IMG/VR virus record: IMGVR_UViG_3300023240_001167
Span: 1-45,602 of that record
DNA: 45,602 bases
From: a virus
Strand: one strand, 5' to 3'
The position numbers and the translations under genes were made by a program. Below the pieces are notes generated by a model that was not told the origin of the DNA, searched no databases, and saw only the letters and a list, made by a program, of their open reading frames with translations. The stretch's first letter is position 1. Every line of letters begins with the position of its first letter. Positions 17,359 to 23,988 of this stretch are shown piece by piece.

Positions 17359-18342
17359 TTATTTAGGTGCTTTAGGTGCTTTAGGTGGTGTAGGTGGTTT
17401 TGTTCTGTTCTCTTTTGGACACCGTTCGAAATCATCTTTAAAAACACAATATTTACAATTTTTTGAATTCTTACCCACCTTTGCTGGGAACTTACCACTT
17501 TCTGTAAAACTACCATCAGGATTATATGCGTTTTTCACAAATGATTCAAACTTTTTAGTAAGTTCATTCACTGTTACACTTCCGTTTGCAGGTGAAAACA
17601 TTTGCACACGTTTCTGTGCAAACATCATCCCCTCATATAGCTTTCTTTTAACTATAAAATATTTAACATCAATACCATCCACTGGATATCCAAACTGCTT
17701 AGAAAGGTATATCTTATAAAGAATTAACTGCGCTATCTTAGTCTTATCGGCCTTTTGATATTTATTCCAACCCTTAGTTGAGGTTTTTATATCCCATATC
17801 TCAATCTTACCTGTGTATTTATTCTGAAAAACTAAATCTAGATACCCTTTAATGTAAACTGAATAACCATCTACTGCCTGACTGTATATTGGTAACTCTA
17901 TAGCCACCAACTCCAATTGCTTTGTGCTAAAATAATCTGACCTTCGGTTTGTAACAAATTCTATGATATCACATCCATCTTGAAAGAACTCTTCTAGCTC
18001 AGATGGTGTAGAGAAATGATCACCACCACACTCTTCCTGCATTTTCACATACTGAAATATCAACTTATCATGTAACATCTGACATAAATTCATTTCAGAT
18101 GCTTCATTTATTGATTTAGTATATAATGTATGTAACCAATCTTGCAATACCTCATGCATTGCCGTACCAAATACCAAATGCACACTTGGATCAAACTTCC
18201 GAATCTTATCCTTATATGCTAACTTCCATTGATGTGGGCATTTAGCGTACATCGTATATTGTGAATACGATACAGATTTCTCACCATCTTTTGGTTCAAC
18301 TATATTAAATGATAGTATATTATTTATCTTACTTTCTTTCAT
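17359..18342 (-). CDS. PD-(D/E)XK nuclease, RecB/Cas4-like
   Basis: A 327-residue nuclease. The N-terminal part has SYSQYTMYAKCPHQWKLAY and HLVFGTAMHEVLQDW, the S..Sy...CP..y / G...H motif of RecB-like nucleases. The core is YIKGYLDLVF then EIWDIKTSTKGW, supplying the catalytic D...D-x-K. Near the C-terminus NCKYCVFKDDFERC, with the N-terminal Cys, could hold a 4Fe-4S cluster as in Cas4 and AddB. It ends in a Pro/Lys/Ala tail encoded by short repeats. It probably processes DNA ends during replication or recombination. Its start overlaps the upstream small gene by 4 bp. Confidence 0.8.
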   Translation of the reverse strand: MKESKINNILSFNIVEPKDGEKSVSYSQYTMYAKCPHQWKLAYKDKIRKFDPSVHLVFGTAMHEVLQDWLHTLYTKSINEASEMNLCQMLHDKLIFQYVKMQEECGGDHFSTPSELEEFFQDGCDIIEFVTNRRSDYFSTKQLELVAIELPIYSQAVDGYSVYIKGYLDLVFQNKYTGKIEIWDIKTSTKGWNKYQKADKTKIAQLILYKIYLSKQFGYPVDGIDVKYFIVKRKLYEGMMFAQKRVQMFSPANGSVTVNELTKKFESFVKNAYNPDGSFTESGKFPAKVGKNSKNCKYCVFKDDFERCPKENRTKPPTPPKAPKAPK

Positions 18343-18530
18343 AATTGAATTTTAATCATTGCTAAATATTCAAAATCAGATATTAAGAACGTCTCAGTTC
18401 TTCCGTATGTTGAATTTAAATATTCAACGATAACAATAGTATCGGTAATATCCTTAACTTTTACTAAAACTGGCGATGAATTGCTCAAATCTAATGCAAA
18501 TTCCTTTCCTATTATTTCAACCTTCTTCAT
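18339..18530 (-). CDS. Small hypothetical protein (63 aa)
   Basis: ATG at 18530 is chosen because the longer frame from a TTG at 18575 would run back through the promoter and terminator. The product begins MKKVEIIGKEFALDL and has beta-rich composition with VLVKVKDITDTIVIVEYL, perhaps a small barrel. Its stop overlaps the nuclease ATG by 4 bp, and P2 lies 15 nt upstream. Function unknown. Confidence 0.55.
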   Translation of the reverse strand: MKKVEIIGKEFALDLSNSSPVLVKVKDITDTIVIVEYLNSTYGRTETFLISDFEYLAMIKIQL

Positions 18531-18545
18531 AATTATATGTGCATA

Positions 18546-18576
18546 CAATATACAAAAAAAGCCTGGATATACCAAG
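18546..18576 (-). promoter_or_regulatory. Promoter P2 of the shared bipartite class, embedded in a terminator
   Basis: On the minus strand CTTGG (18576-18572), 19 bp, TATATTG (18552-18546), 15 nt before ATG 18530. The TTGG box lies in the ascending arm of the hairpin at 18554-18581, so terminator and promoter share bases. Confidence 0.7.
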
Positions 18577-18581
18577 CTTTT
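18554..18581 (-). terminator. Rho-independent terminator after the DUF1599 operon
   Basis: The minus strand reads AAAAGCTTGG, loop TATAT, CCAGGCTTTT, followed by three more T. The stem is 10 bp with one G-T pair, and the U-run is seven long. It lies 19 bp after the stop of the gene ending at 18601 and closes the clamp/clamp-loader transcript. Confidence 0.75.
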
Positions 18582-18600
18582 AATGTTAAAAATTTATTAA

Positions 18601-19002
18601 TTACTTACCCCACTTACCCCTTCCTACTATCTGAGAAATAATACTATAGTTTGATAAATCACTATAGGTGTCTTCTAACGATTCACCTACTAAATCATCT
18701 TTTGATAACACTACCAATTGCTTTAATCGGTTTATTTTATCTTGCATCCTAAACCAAATACCAGTCAATGATAATTTAACATCATCAGATGTTTCAAGTG
18801 TACTTCCTAAAGATATGTTTCCTGTGCCATAATTTAAGGATTTTCTACAAAATAATTCATATTGTTCTTGTTGAATTTTGCGGAATTCTTCTGTCATTAA
18901 CGGGTATCTAGTTGCACACTCCACCATTGGTGAAACTGAAAAACCATCCTCTGTGTCAGCAATGATTATACCATTATTACGTTCATTTATCATATTATCC
19001 AT
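18601..19002 (-). CDS. DUF1599 (nucleotide-modification-associated) domain protein
   Basis: A 133-residue protein. From about residue 45, YELFCRKSLNYGTGNISLG, LTGIWFRMQDKINRLKQL and ESLEDTYSDLSNYSIISQIVGRGKW match the DUF1599 family (k..dYG, R..DKi.Rl, E...DT..D..NY). DUF1599 proteins are phage-associated, MazG-like all-alpha proteins, which suggests nucleotide metabolism. It ends the operon of replication genes just before a terminator. Activity not shown. Confidence 0.7.
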   Translation of the reverse strand: MDNMINERNNGIIIADTEDGFSVSPMVECATRYPLMTEEFRKIQQEQYELFCRKSLNYGTGNISLGSTLETSDDVKLSLTGIWFRMQDKINRLKQLVVLSKDDLVGESLEDTYSDLSNYSIISQIVGRGKWGK

Positions 19003-19216
19003 TTAATAGTTGTTTTGTATTTCCGTTGATGATATATTTATTCATCATCTGTATGTGTGCATCATATCTAGCAAGTTCATCAAGTAAATATCCTGTGGTG
19101 ACATACGTCGAATCTGTAGGATTAGTATTGTTTAAATTACTTTGAATTTCATTTGTAAAACTTCTAATTCTACTTCTAGCGTATTCAATTGTTTTTTCAA
19201 TTTCTTTATCTTTCAT
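18995..19216 (-). CDS. Small hypothetical helical protein (73 aa)
   Basis: A 73-residue, probably all-helical protein beginning MKDKEIEKTIEYARSRIRSF. No recognised motif. It overlaps the gp62-like gene upstream by 4 bp and DUF1599 downstream by 8 bp, so it belongs to the replication operon. Function unknown. Confidence 0.6.
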   Translation of the reverse strand: MKDKEIEKTIEYARSRIRSFTNEIQSNLNNTNPTDSTYVTTGYLLDELARYDAHIQMMNKYIINGNTKQLLNG

Positions 19217-19662
19217 TTTAATAACTTTTTAGCTTCTTTATTACTCAATCCATATTTCATTACAATTTCAATCACCGCATCTTTAGATAAGATACCCAAA
19301 TAATCAATAGTTTCACGTTGAGATACACCATACCATTTGGATAAGTACATCAATAAATCTTTATTGTATTTCTCAGATTTATCACCTTTGATGTACTTAT
19401 CAAATGTTTTCTTCTTAGGTAGGAAATCCAAATACAACTTATAAACCTCACGTGGCTTTAATAACCCTATAGTATATTTCTGCAACTCATTTATAATTGG
19501 CAGATAATCCATATTCATGGAAATCGATCTATTAATAATGAATGGTGAGAATGATTTCCTATCCATTTCGGTTAGGGTATCCCACTTTACTTTCTGCTCT
19601 TTTATTCCTGAGAGGTGCTGAAATATACTACGGGGTTTCTTCACTGTGGATTTAGCACCCAT
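19213..19662 (-). CDS. 62: Clamp loader small subunit (T4 gp62-like)
   Basis: A 149-residue protein with the gp62 pattern: SIFQHLSGIKEQKVKWDTL, DRKSFSPFIINRSISMNMDY, LPIINELQKYT, and PREVYKLYLDFLPKKKTFDKY then IKGD. T4 gp62 forms the clamp-loader complex with gp44 and opens the gp45 clamp at primer ends. The gene lies in the same operon as gp44 and gp45, and overlaps its two neighbours by 1-4 bp. It is slightly shorter than T4 gp62 (187 residues). Confidence 0.85.
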   Translation of the reverse strand: MGAKSTVKKPRSIFQHLSGIKEQKVKWDTLTEMDRKSFSPFIINRSISMNMDYLPIINELQKYTIGLLKPREVYKLYLDFLPKKKTFDKYIKGDKSEKYNKDLLMYLSKWYGVSQRETIDYLGILSKDAVIEIVMKYGLSNKEAKKLLK

Positions 19663-19913
19663 TAGATTAGATTAATTGGTGATAAATCTTCATGCGGTTG
19701 CCCACACTGCTTGCAAATAATCATTGGAATTGGTAACATTGATTTCTGCCCATTTGGTGATTGCATAGCGGGTACTCTTTTGAACAATGTAACTTCCTCA
19801 AAAAATATACCATCACAATTAGAACATTTCAATGTCTCCAATTTCGTCGGATCTAACTTAGTTGGTGGTAACTCCGACCCGTTACCACCATTCATATCTA
19901 TAAGTTTACCCAT
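19662..19913 (-). CDS. Zinc-ribbon small protein (83 aa)
   Basis: An 83-residue protein with LKCSNCDGIFFEEV near residue 30 and MIICKQCGQPHEDL near residue 65, two CxxC pairs forming a probable zinc ribbon. The 30-residue N-terminus is glycine- and proline-rich. Its ATG overlaps the stop of the H1-like gene by one base. A DNA- or protein-binding accessory of the replication operon is plausible but not shown. Confidence 0.6.
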   Translation of the reverse strand: MGKLIDMNGGNGSELPPTKLDPTKLETLKCSNCDGIFFEEVTLFKRVPAMQSPNGQKSMLPIPMIICKQCGQPHEDLSPINLI

Positions 19914-20092
19914 TATTTTGATTCATTTACAGATTCTTTTCTATAATCAGTTACTAACTTCTTCAATTCACCAATGTGTTTTCTAGCCCTACCTTTCGAT
20001 GCTTTTGTTGTACCGTAATGCTCTTTTTCAAATGCTTCGAATAGAGCTTTCATTTCTTGGAATGTTATTTCCGATTGTGTTTGTGGTTCCAT
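19913..20092 (-). CDS. Histone H1-like small basic protein (59 aa)
   Basis: ATG 20092 to TAA 19913-19915, 59 residues. It begins MEPQTQSEITFQEMKALFEA and continues FEKEHYGTTKASKGRARKH, then IGELKKLVTDYRKES. This resembles the short H1/Hc1-like proteins of Bacteroidota (F..LK..v..FEkeh.K...KaaG.RaRK....LK.l....RK), which bind DNA. It sits between gp44 and the zinc-ribbon gene, with a 17-bp gap and a one-base overlap. The family call rests on pattern only. Confidence 0.6.
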   Translation of the reverse strand: MEPQTQSEITFQEMKALFEAFEKEHYGTTKASKGRARKHIGELKKLVTDYRKESVNESK

Positions 20093-20109
20093 AATTTTAC
20101 TTTTTTTGT

Positions 20110-21042
20110 TTATGATTTTATATCTATTATAATTTCGAGTAACATAGCCATGATAGCTATCTCTTTGTCGACAACGGCAGATTCTTTATATTGACCATCT
20201 GCTATTTTTAGGATAGTATTACCCACCTTACCGTTTGCATATTCATCTACGTTCTGATATAAGAAACTATAGAATGGTGTAAAATCTCTTACCTTCGAAT
20301 CTGCAATTATCTTACGTATGTTCATAAAACATACCTTAGTATCACTACTGGATTTTAATTCAGATATCACCTCACCCATATAGTTAGCCTGTATAGTTGA
20401 TTGCTTATCTATCTGAATTTCACCATCTACAATTTGTCGTTGTGCTGAGTTTAATACTCTTCTAATATCAGGATACCCACTATTAACTAAGGTTGCCAAA
20501 TCTTCCATCTGATATGATACTTTCTCAGTATCAAGAATGTCTTTCAATCGTTTAGCTACCTCTGCCTTTGATGGTGGTATGATTCCAAATGTCTGACATC
20601 TACTCTGAATTGGATCAATTATCTTTTCAACATAATTACAAGTCAAAATAAATCTCGTTGTTCTTGAAAAGGTTTCCATTAGATTCCGTAATGCAGCTTG
20701 TGCATTTGGTGTTAGATAATCAGATTCATCTAATATGATAACTTTCCATGTTCTAAATCCCATTGATGATGCGAAGCCACGGATCTTATCTCTAACAGTA
20801 TCTACGTTGTTTTCATCAGATGCGTTAATATACATCACATCACAATCAATTGAGTTTGTAATGATTTTTGCTAATGTGGTTTTACCCGTACCTGCACCAC
20901 CATATAGAAGTAGATGTGGTACATCTTCATTCTTAATATACCCTCTGACTTTTTGTAGTATGGTTTCATTACCAACGTAACCATCTAATGTATCAGGACG
21001 ATACTTTTCCACAAAAAGTGAATGTTCATTATTATTTGTCAT
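20110..21042 (-). CDS. 44: Clamp loader ATPase subunit (T4 gp44)
   Basis: A 310-residue AAA+ ATPase. Walker A is LLLYGGAGTGKTTLAKII near residue 45, Walker B is WKVIILDESDYLTPNAQAAL, sensor 1 is FILTCNYVEKI, and DPIQSRCQTFGI is the SRC motif of clamp-loader subunits with the arginine finger. It opens with KYRPDTLDGYVGN, standard for RFC/gp44. With gp62 it loads the gp45 clamp. The first 11 bases overlap a 22-codon macro-domain-like relic. Confidence 0.93.
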   Translation of the reverse strand: MTNNNEHSLFVEKYRPDTLDGYVGNETILQKVRGYIKNEDVPHLLLYGGAGTGKTTLAKIITNSIDCDVMYINASDENNVDTVRDKIRGFASSMGFRTWKVIILDESDYLTPNAQAALRNLMETFSRTTRFILTCNYVEKIIDPIQSRCQTFGIIPPSKAEVAKRLKDILDTEKVSYQMEDLATLVNSGYPDIRRVLNSAQRQIVDGEIQIDKQSTIQANYMGEVISELKSSSDTKVCFMNIRKIIADSKVRDFTPFYSFLYQNVDEYANGKVGNTILKIADGQYKESAVVDKEIAIMAMLLEIIIDIKS

Positions 21043-21100
21043 AATTTCCTTCTTCTGCTAATTTAATCAAATCACCATGTATTTCTCTATAATCCATCAT
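21032..21100 (-). pseudogene. 22-codon relic resembling a macro-domain N-terminus
   Basis: The frame ATG 21100 to TAA 21032 reads MMDYREIHGDLIKLAEEGNY then DK. The part IHGDLIKLAEEGNYD matches how phage macro-domain (ADP-ribose-1''-phosphatase type) proteins begin, before their HGcN motif. Here it stops at once by running into the gp44 start. It overlaps the DruA-like stop (ATGA) and the gp44 ATG, so it may now serve only as a coupling peptide. The identification is tentative. Confidence 0.35.
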
Positions 21101-22308
21101 CTACCTATTTCTTTTAACCGTTCTTTTTTAAATGTCTCCCAATCCTTTCCAATACCATCACCATAAAATAGATGATCTGGTTTCAATCTACCCTCTGAAT
21201 GTAATTTCTTATATCTGCGTATTGCTTTTGGCTTCCACCATTTAGTAATATAATCAATACCTTCGATAAACTTCTTCTTCATTACCAAATCATCTTCATT
21301 GATTGTATCACAAAGAAATTCATTCCCATTATCATACATCATTGCCAAATACACCCCCCTATGAAATCCATGATGATATTCAGATTGTTTGATACCACAC
21401 TCTTTAAGTATTTTTGATAGTATCTTTTGTTTAATACCACTCACAGGCCCATTTCGATCATAACCCATACTTTCACCATTACGTGCTCTTTCTTCGGTTA
21501 TATTTGTCTCATACCACTCACTATGGTTTTCTTTTAACCACTGATGCCACGGATCGTAGAACTTATCATCAGGTTTAATTGATATCTTACCTGCAGATTC
21601 CCCAACTGTTTTGAAATGTGGTATACCATTATACTGCGAATGTATTCCATATAGAGATGTAGTACCCACTGCTATCAAAGTTTGACCGTAATTAGATTTC
21701 CAATAATCACGAATCTCTGAAACAGTAGCCATAGCTGCGATAAGTTTACCACCCAAAAAGTTATAACCCAACGGTTGAGTACATACTATAGTTGATGCTA
21801 TAGATGTGTGGTTTAACTTACCTTTCTTAAACCGATCATCACGTGTCCACCCTATGTAATTATCCCGTGCCGCCATTGAAGTAACATCAGATGCTAATGA
21901 TATCTGACCTAACAGTTTACCACTAACCCTATCCTTTACATTAACTTTAACGTTGCGGCCTGGATTTGCTACAAAACTCATAGAATGAATCATTTTTCTA
22001 AGATAAGACCATTGAGTTGAATCATTCGGATCATCTACGATTTGAACATACGGATCAATATTTTCAATTTCTTTTACCGTTTGTTCAACGTCATTGATGT
22101 CAGTAGGATTCCATTGTGAATCGTATAATTCAGTAATATGAGATTTATTAACCATCATTACTTCCTCTTGCAACTCTACCCACTTTTTGTATAGAGTTTG
22201 TTCCTCTACCGTCATAGTGGATAAGTAATCCATATTCTCAATTAACAACCTCTTTTGATCTTCAAAAACAAACTCAGGTTTGTCTGGCGTACTATCCCAA
22301 AACTCCAT
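21097..22308 (-). CDS. DruA homologue (DUF4338, Druantia family)
   Basis: A 403-residue protein. KLLGQISLASDVTSMAARDN then YIGW (residues 131-154), LNHTSIASTIVCTQPLGYNF, LGGKLIAAMATVSEI (185-199), SNYGQTLIAVGTTSLYGIHS and the later YHHGFHRGVYLAM follow the DUF4338 pattern, the domain of Druantia protein DruA, whose molecular function is unknown. The first 90 residues are helical and acidic. It lies between gp45 and gp44, 7 bp after the clamp, overlapping a short relic by 4 bp. No DruB-E genes are visible, so this is not a full Druantia system. Confidence 0.75.
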   Translation of the reverse strand: MEFWDSTPDKPEFVFEDQKRLLIENMDYLSTMTVEEQTLYKKWVELQEEVMMVNKSHITELYDSQWNPTDINDVEQTVKEIENIDPYVQIVDDPNDSTQWSYLRKMIHSMSFVANPGRNVKVNVKDRVSGKLLGQISLASDVTSMAARDNYIGWTRDDRFKKGKLNHTSIASTIVCTQPLGYNFLGGKLIAAMATVSEIRDYWKSNYGQTLIAVGTTSLYGIHSQYNGIPHFKTVGESAGKISIKPDDKFYDPWHQWLKENHSEWYETNITEERARNGESMGYDRNGPVSGIKQKILSKILKECGIKQSEYHHGFHRGVYLAMMYDNGNEFLCDTINEDDLVMKKKFIEGIDYITKWWKPKAIRRYKKLHSEGRLKPDHLFYGDGIGKDWETFKKERLKEIGR

Positions 22309-22315
22309 ATATCTT

Positions 22316-23026
22316 CTATTTCATTTGAACTAATAGATAGGTACTCTCAATTTCATCTGTTTTAAATACAAGCCTACACAGCCCCTTAGTGGATATTTCC
22401 ATTGTTGCTGATTTAGAACCTCGATTTGATGTCAATATTTCTTTAAGATAATTTGAAGAAAATGAAATTGGATCTACATCAGTGGCACATTTACAATCAA
22501 TCTGAATTGATACACGGTTTGTATTCCGTGATGAGTAACCTAAAACGATTTCAGCATCTTTTTCATTTCGAATGAAAGTAAACTTATCAGAACTGATACC
22601 CGATTTAGCTTTGGTGTACTTAGAAATGAAATCATCATCTATGTCAATTTTTACCTCAAAATCAGGAATTGCCTTCAAAGGTGGTACTACTGGAATTACA
22701 GATGGCTCACATAACATATAAGTAACAGATGTAGATTTATCTGAGAACTTAATGAATGCCTCTTTACTCGCCTCATTAACTTTACTACCAACGGTTATGC
22801 TAGATTCAAGAATATTTAACATAGCTTTAAGTTGCGATGTTGTGTATATACTGAACTCACCATCGGGAAAGCCCACTACATCAGAGGTAACAGTTCCTAA
22901 TAATGTTTTATCATCTGATATGAAATTTACACTCATTTTGTCTGAATCAACTTTTATTGTAACTGATTCTACCTCACCACCAATACTATATCGGTTTATA
23001 AAGTTTTCAATTGTCTTTTTATCCAT
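22316..23026 (-). CDS. 45: Sliding clamp (T4 gp45)
   Basis: A 236-residue protein with gp45-like organisation: TIENFINRYSIGGEVESVTI, MSVNFISDDKTLLGTVTSD, FSIYTTSQLKAMLNILESS, a PVVPPLKAIPDFEVKIDID linker and the C-terminal STYLLVQMK. The T4 clamp has 228 residues and works as a trimer that holds the polymerase on DNA. It is first in the operon gp45-DruA-gp44-H1-Zn ribbon-gp62, behind promoter P3, 21 nt upstream. Confidence 0.88.
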   Translation of the reverse strand: MDKKTIENFINRYSIGGEVESVTIKVDSDKMSVNFISDDKTLLGTVTSDVVGFPDGEFSIYTTSQLKAMLNILESSITVGSKVNEASKEAFIKFSDKSTSVTYMLCEPSVIPVVPPLKAIPDFEVKIDIDDDFISKYTKAKSGISSDKFTFIRNEKDAEIVLGYSSRNTNRVSIQIDCKCATDVDPISFSSNYLKEILTSNRGSKSATMEISTKGLCRLVFKTDEIESTYLLVQMK

Positions 23027-23047
23027 TTATAATTTGTTTATTTTATA

Positions 23048-23078
23048 CAATATACGAATTTATTTTCGATTATCCTAA
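23048..23078 (-). promoter_or_regulatory. Promoter P3 of the shared bipartite class, before gp45
   Basis: On the minus strand TTAGG (23078-23074), 19 bp, TATATTG (23054-23048), 21 nt before ATG 23026. The upstream box overlaps the stop codon of the PolB C-terminal gene. The leader is almost identical to that of P5 over about 35 bp. Confidence 0.75.
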
Positions 23079-23893
23079 TTAAAGTCGAAAAACTCTGCTG
23101 CTTTATCTAAGTTTGGGTTTGGTAAATCCCATTTCATTGCATCATAGAAATCATCTAATTTATTTTGAAGTTCTTTTTCCCAAATTAATTCGAAATCTAT
23201 GTAGGTTTTAATGAACTCAATTATTTCATCAGGATCATTATACCCATTCAATGCAACCCCATTCAATCCCAATGGATTATTCTTTAAATACACCCATTTA
23301 ACCTTATCACCATCTTTAATTGGTTCGTATTTAAAAGCAGTATTGAACTTTTTTAATAATTGATTATAAGTTATTGCTGCTTTAACGTGAGCGGGTGTTC
23401 CCTTTTGAAACTCACCAAGAGCTTGGTTTTTAAATAAATGCTTACTCATATCCGTAATTGCTGAATTCTTTGCAATATCAACATAGTAGTAATTTTCCAT
23501 ACCATCTTTATAATCTAATATCTTTTTATCGATGTTCAATTTCGCATCATCTTTTAGAATAGACCATAATATTTCAGACATCACTTCCTTAAAGTATACA
23601 GGAAATGAACTTCGTTTTACATCTAACCCCTTTACATCCAACTTATCACAATTAACAGAGTTATCATTTATAATCCACTGAGCGTATCGTTTTTTAGATA
23701 CCCAAAATCCACCCTTTGCGATTGTTTCTTGCTTTATGTCAAATCTATGGTTACTGGTATTAAACATGGATTTAGCCATCACATCATATGTTTTATTGAT
23801 GTGATCTTGCACTTCTTTTGCAACACTAAGAATGGCAGGTATCATTTCTTCATCAGAATTAACATCGATTTTAGGATTTCTAGCCTTAACCAA
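23075..23893 (-). CDS. 43: DNA polymerase B C-terminal half (thumb), C-extein of a fractured gene
   Basis: The frame has only a TTG start at 23893, but polymerase homology begins 30 bp earlier with TDSVFYEAAPL (ACT at 23923-23921), the catalytic motif C of family B polymerases. It then shows HRFDIKQETIAKGGFWVSKK followed by RYA, the KKRY motif, ITYNQLLKKFN, NPLGLNG, IDFELIWEKELQNKL and the terminal AAEFFDFN, which resembles the T4 gp43 clamp-binding tail. The 272 residues fit the thumb plus the end of the palm. Upstream there is no complete IntC in frame and no ATG, so how it is expressed or joined to the N-terminal half is unclear. Confidence 0.85.
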   Translation of the reverse strand: MVKARNPKIDVNSDEEMIPAILSVAKEVQDHINKTYDVMAKSMFNTSNHRFDIKQETIAKGGFWVSKKRYAQWIINDNSVNCDKLDVKGLDVKRSSFPVYFKEVMSEILWSILKDDAKLNIDKKILDYKDGMENYYYVDIAKNSAITDMSKHLFKNQALGEFQKGTPAHVKAAITYNQLLKKFNTAFKYEPIKDGDKVKWVYLKNNPLGLNGVALNGYNDPDEIIEFIKTYIDFELIWEKELQNKLDDFYDAMKWDLPNPNLDKAAEFFDFN

Positions 23894-23922
23894 TGGAGCT
23901 GCTTCATAAAATACTGAATCAG

Positions 23923-23988
23923 TTACGTGTCGACGTAGATGTTGTAATCTACGCCGACGTTTGTTTTTTTAATTGTTTTTATTTTCAT
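23923..23988 (-). pseudogene. Truncated intein C-terminal (IntC-like) fragment of PolB
   Basis: ATG 23988 overlaps the end of the endonuclease gene. The 21 codons read KIKTIKKT, then VDYNIYVDT, then TAA. This aligns with the start of the helicase IntC (EIESIE...IDITVEDT), but the following HxFFAN...HN segment with the catalytic Asn is absent. Five bases after GAC, in another frame, the PolB motif TDSVF begins. An alternative reading is that DYNIYVDT is polymerase sequence before DS with a 5-nt insertion (ACGTA). Either way the frame is broken. Confidence 0.5.
23929..23970 (+). terminator. Strong GC-rich hairpin with plus-strand U-run
   Basis: The plus strand has GTCGACGTAGAT (23929-23940), loop GTTGTA, ATCTACGCCGAC (23947-23958), then GTTTGTTTTTTT. 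The 12-bp stem has one G-T wobble. By form it is an intrinsic terminator for plus-strand transcripts, yet no plus-strand gene is present. On the minus strand it has an upstream A-run and no U-run. It coincides with the junction between the homing endonuclease and the PolB C-terminal half. Confidence 0.6.

Noticed and set aside
18339-18575. Longer 78-residue version of the small gene, from TTG 18575
   Set aside because: It would translate through promoter P2 and the terminator hairpin; ATG 18530 leaves a normal leader.
21097-22308. Complete Druantia defence system
   Set aside because: Only a DruA-type gene is present; no DruE-like helicase or DruB/C/D/M genes lie nearby.
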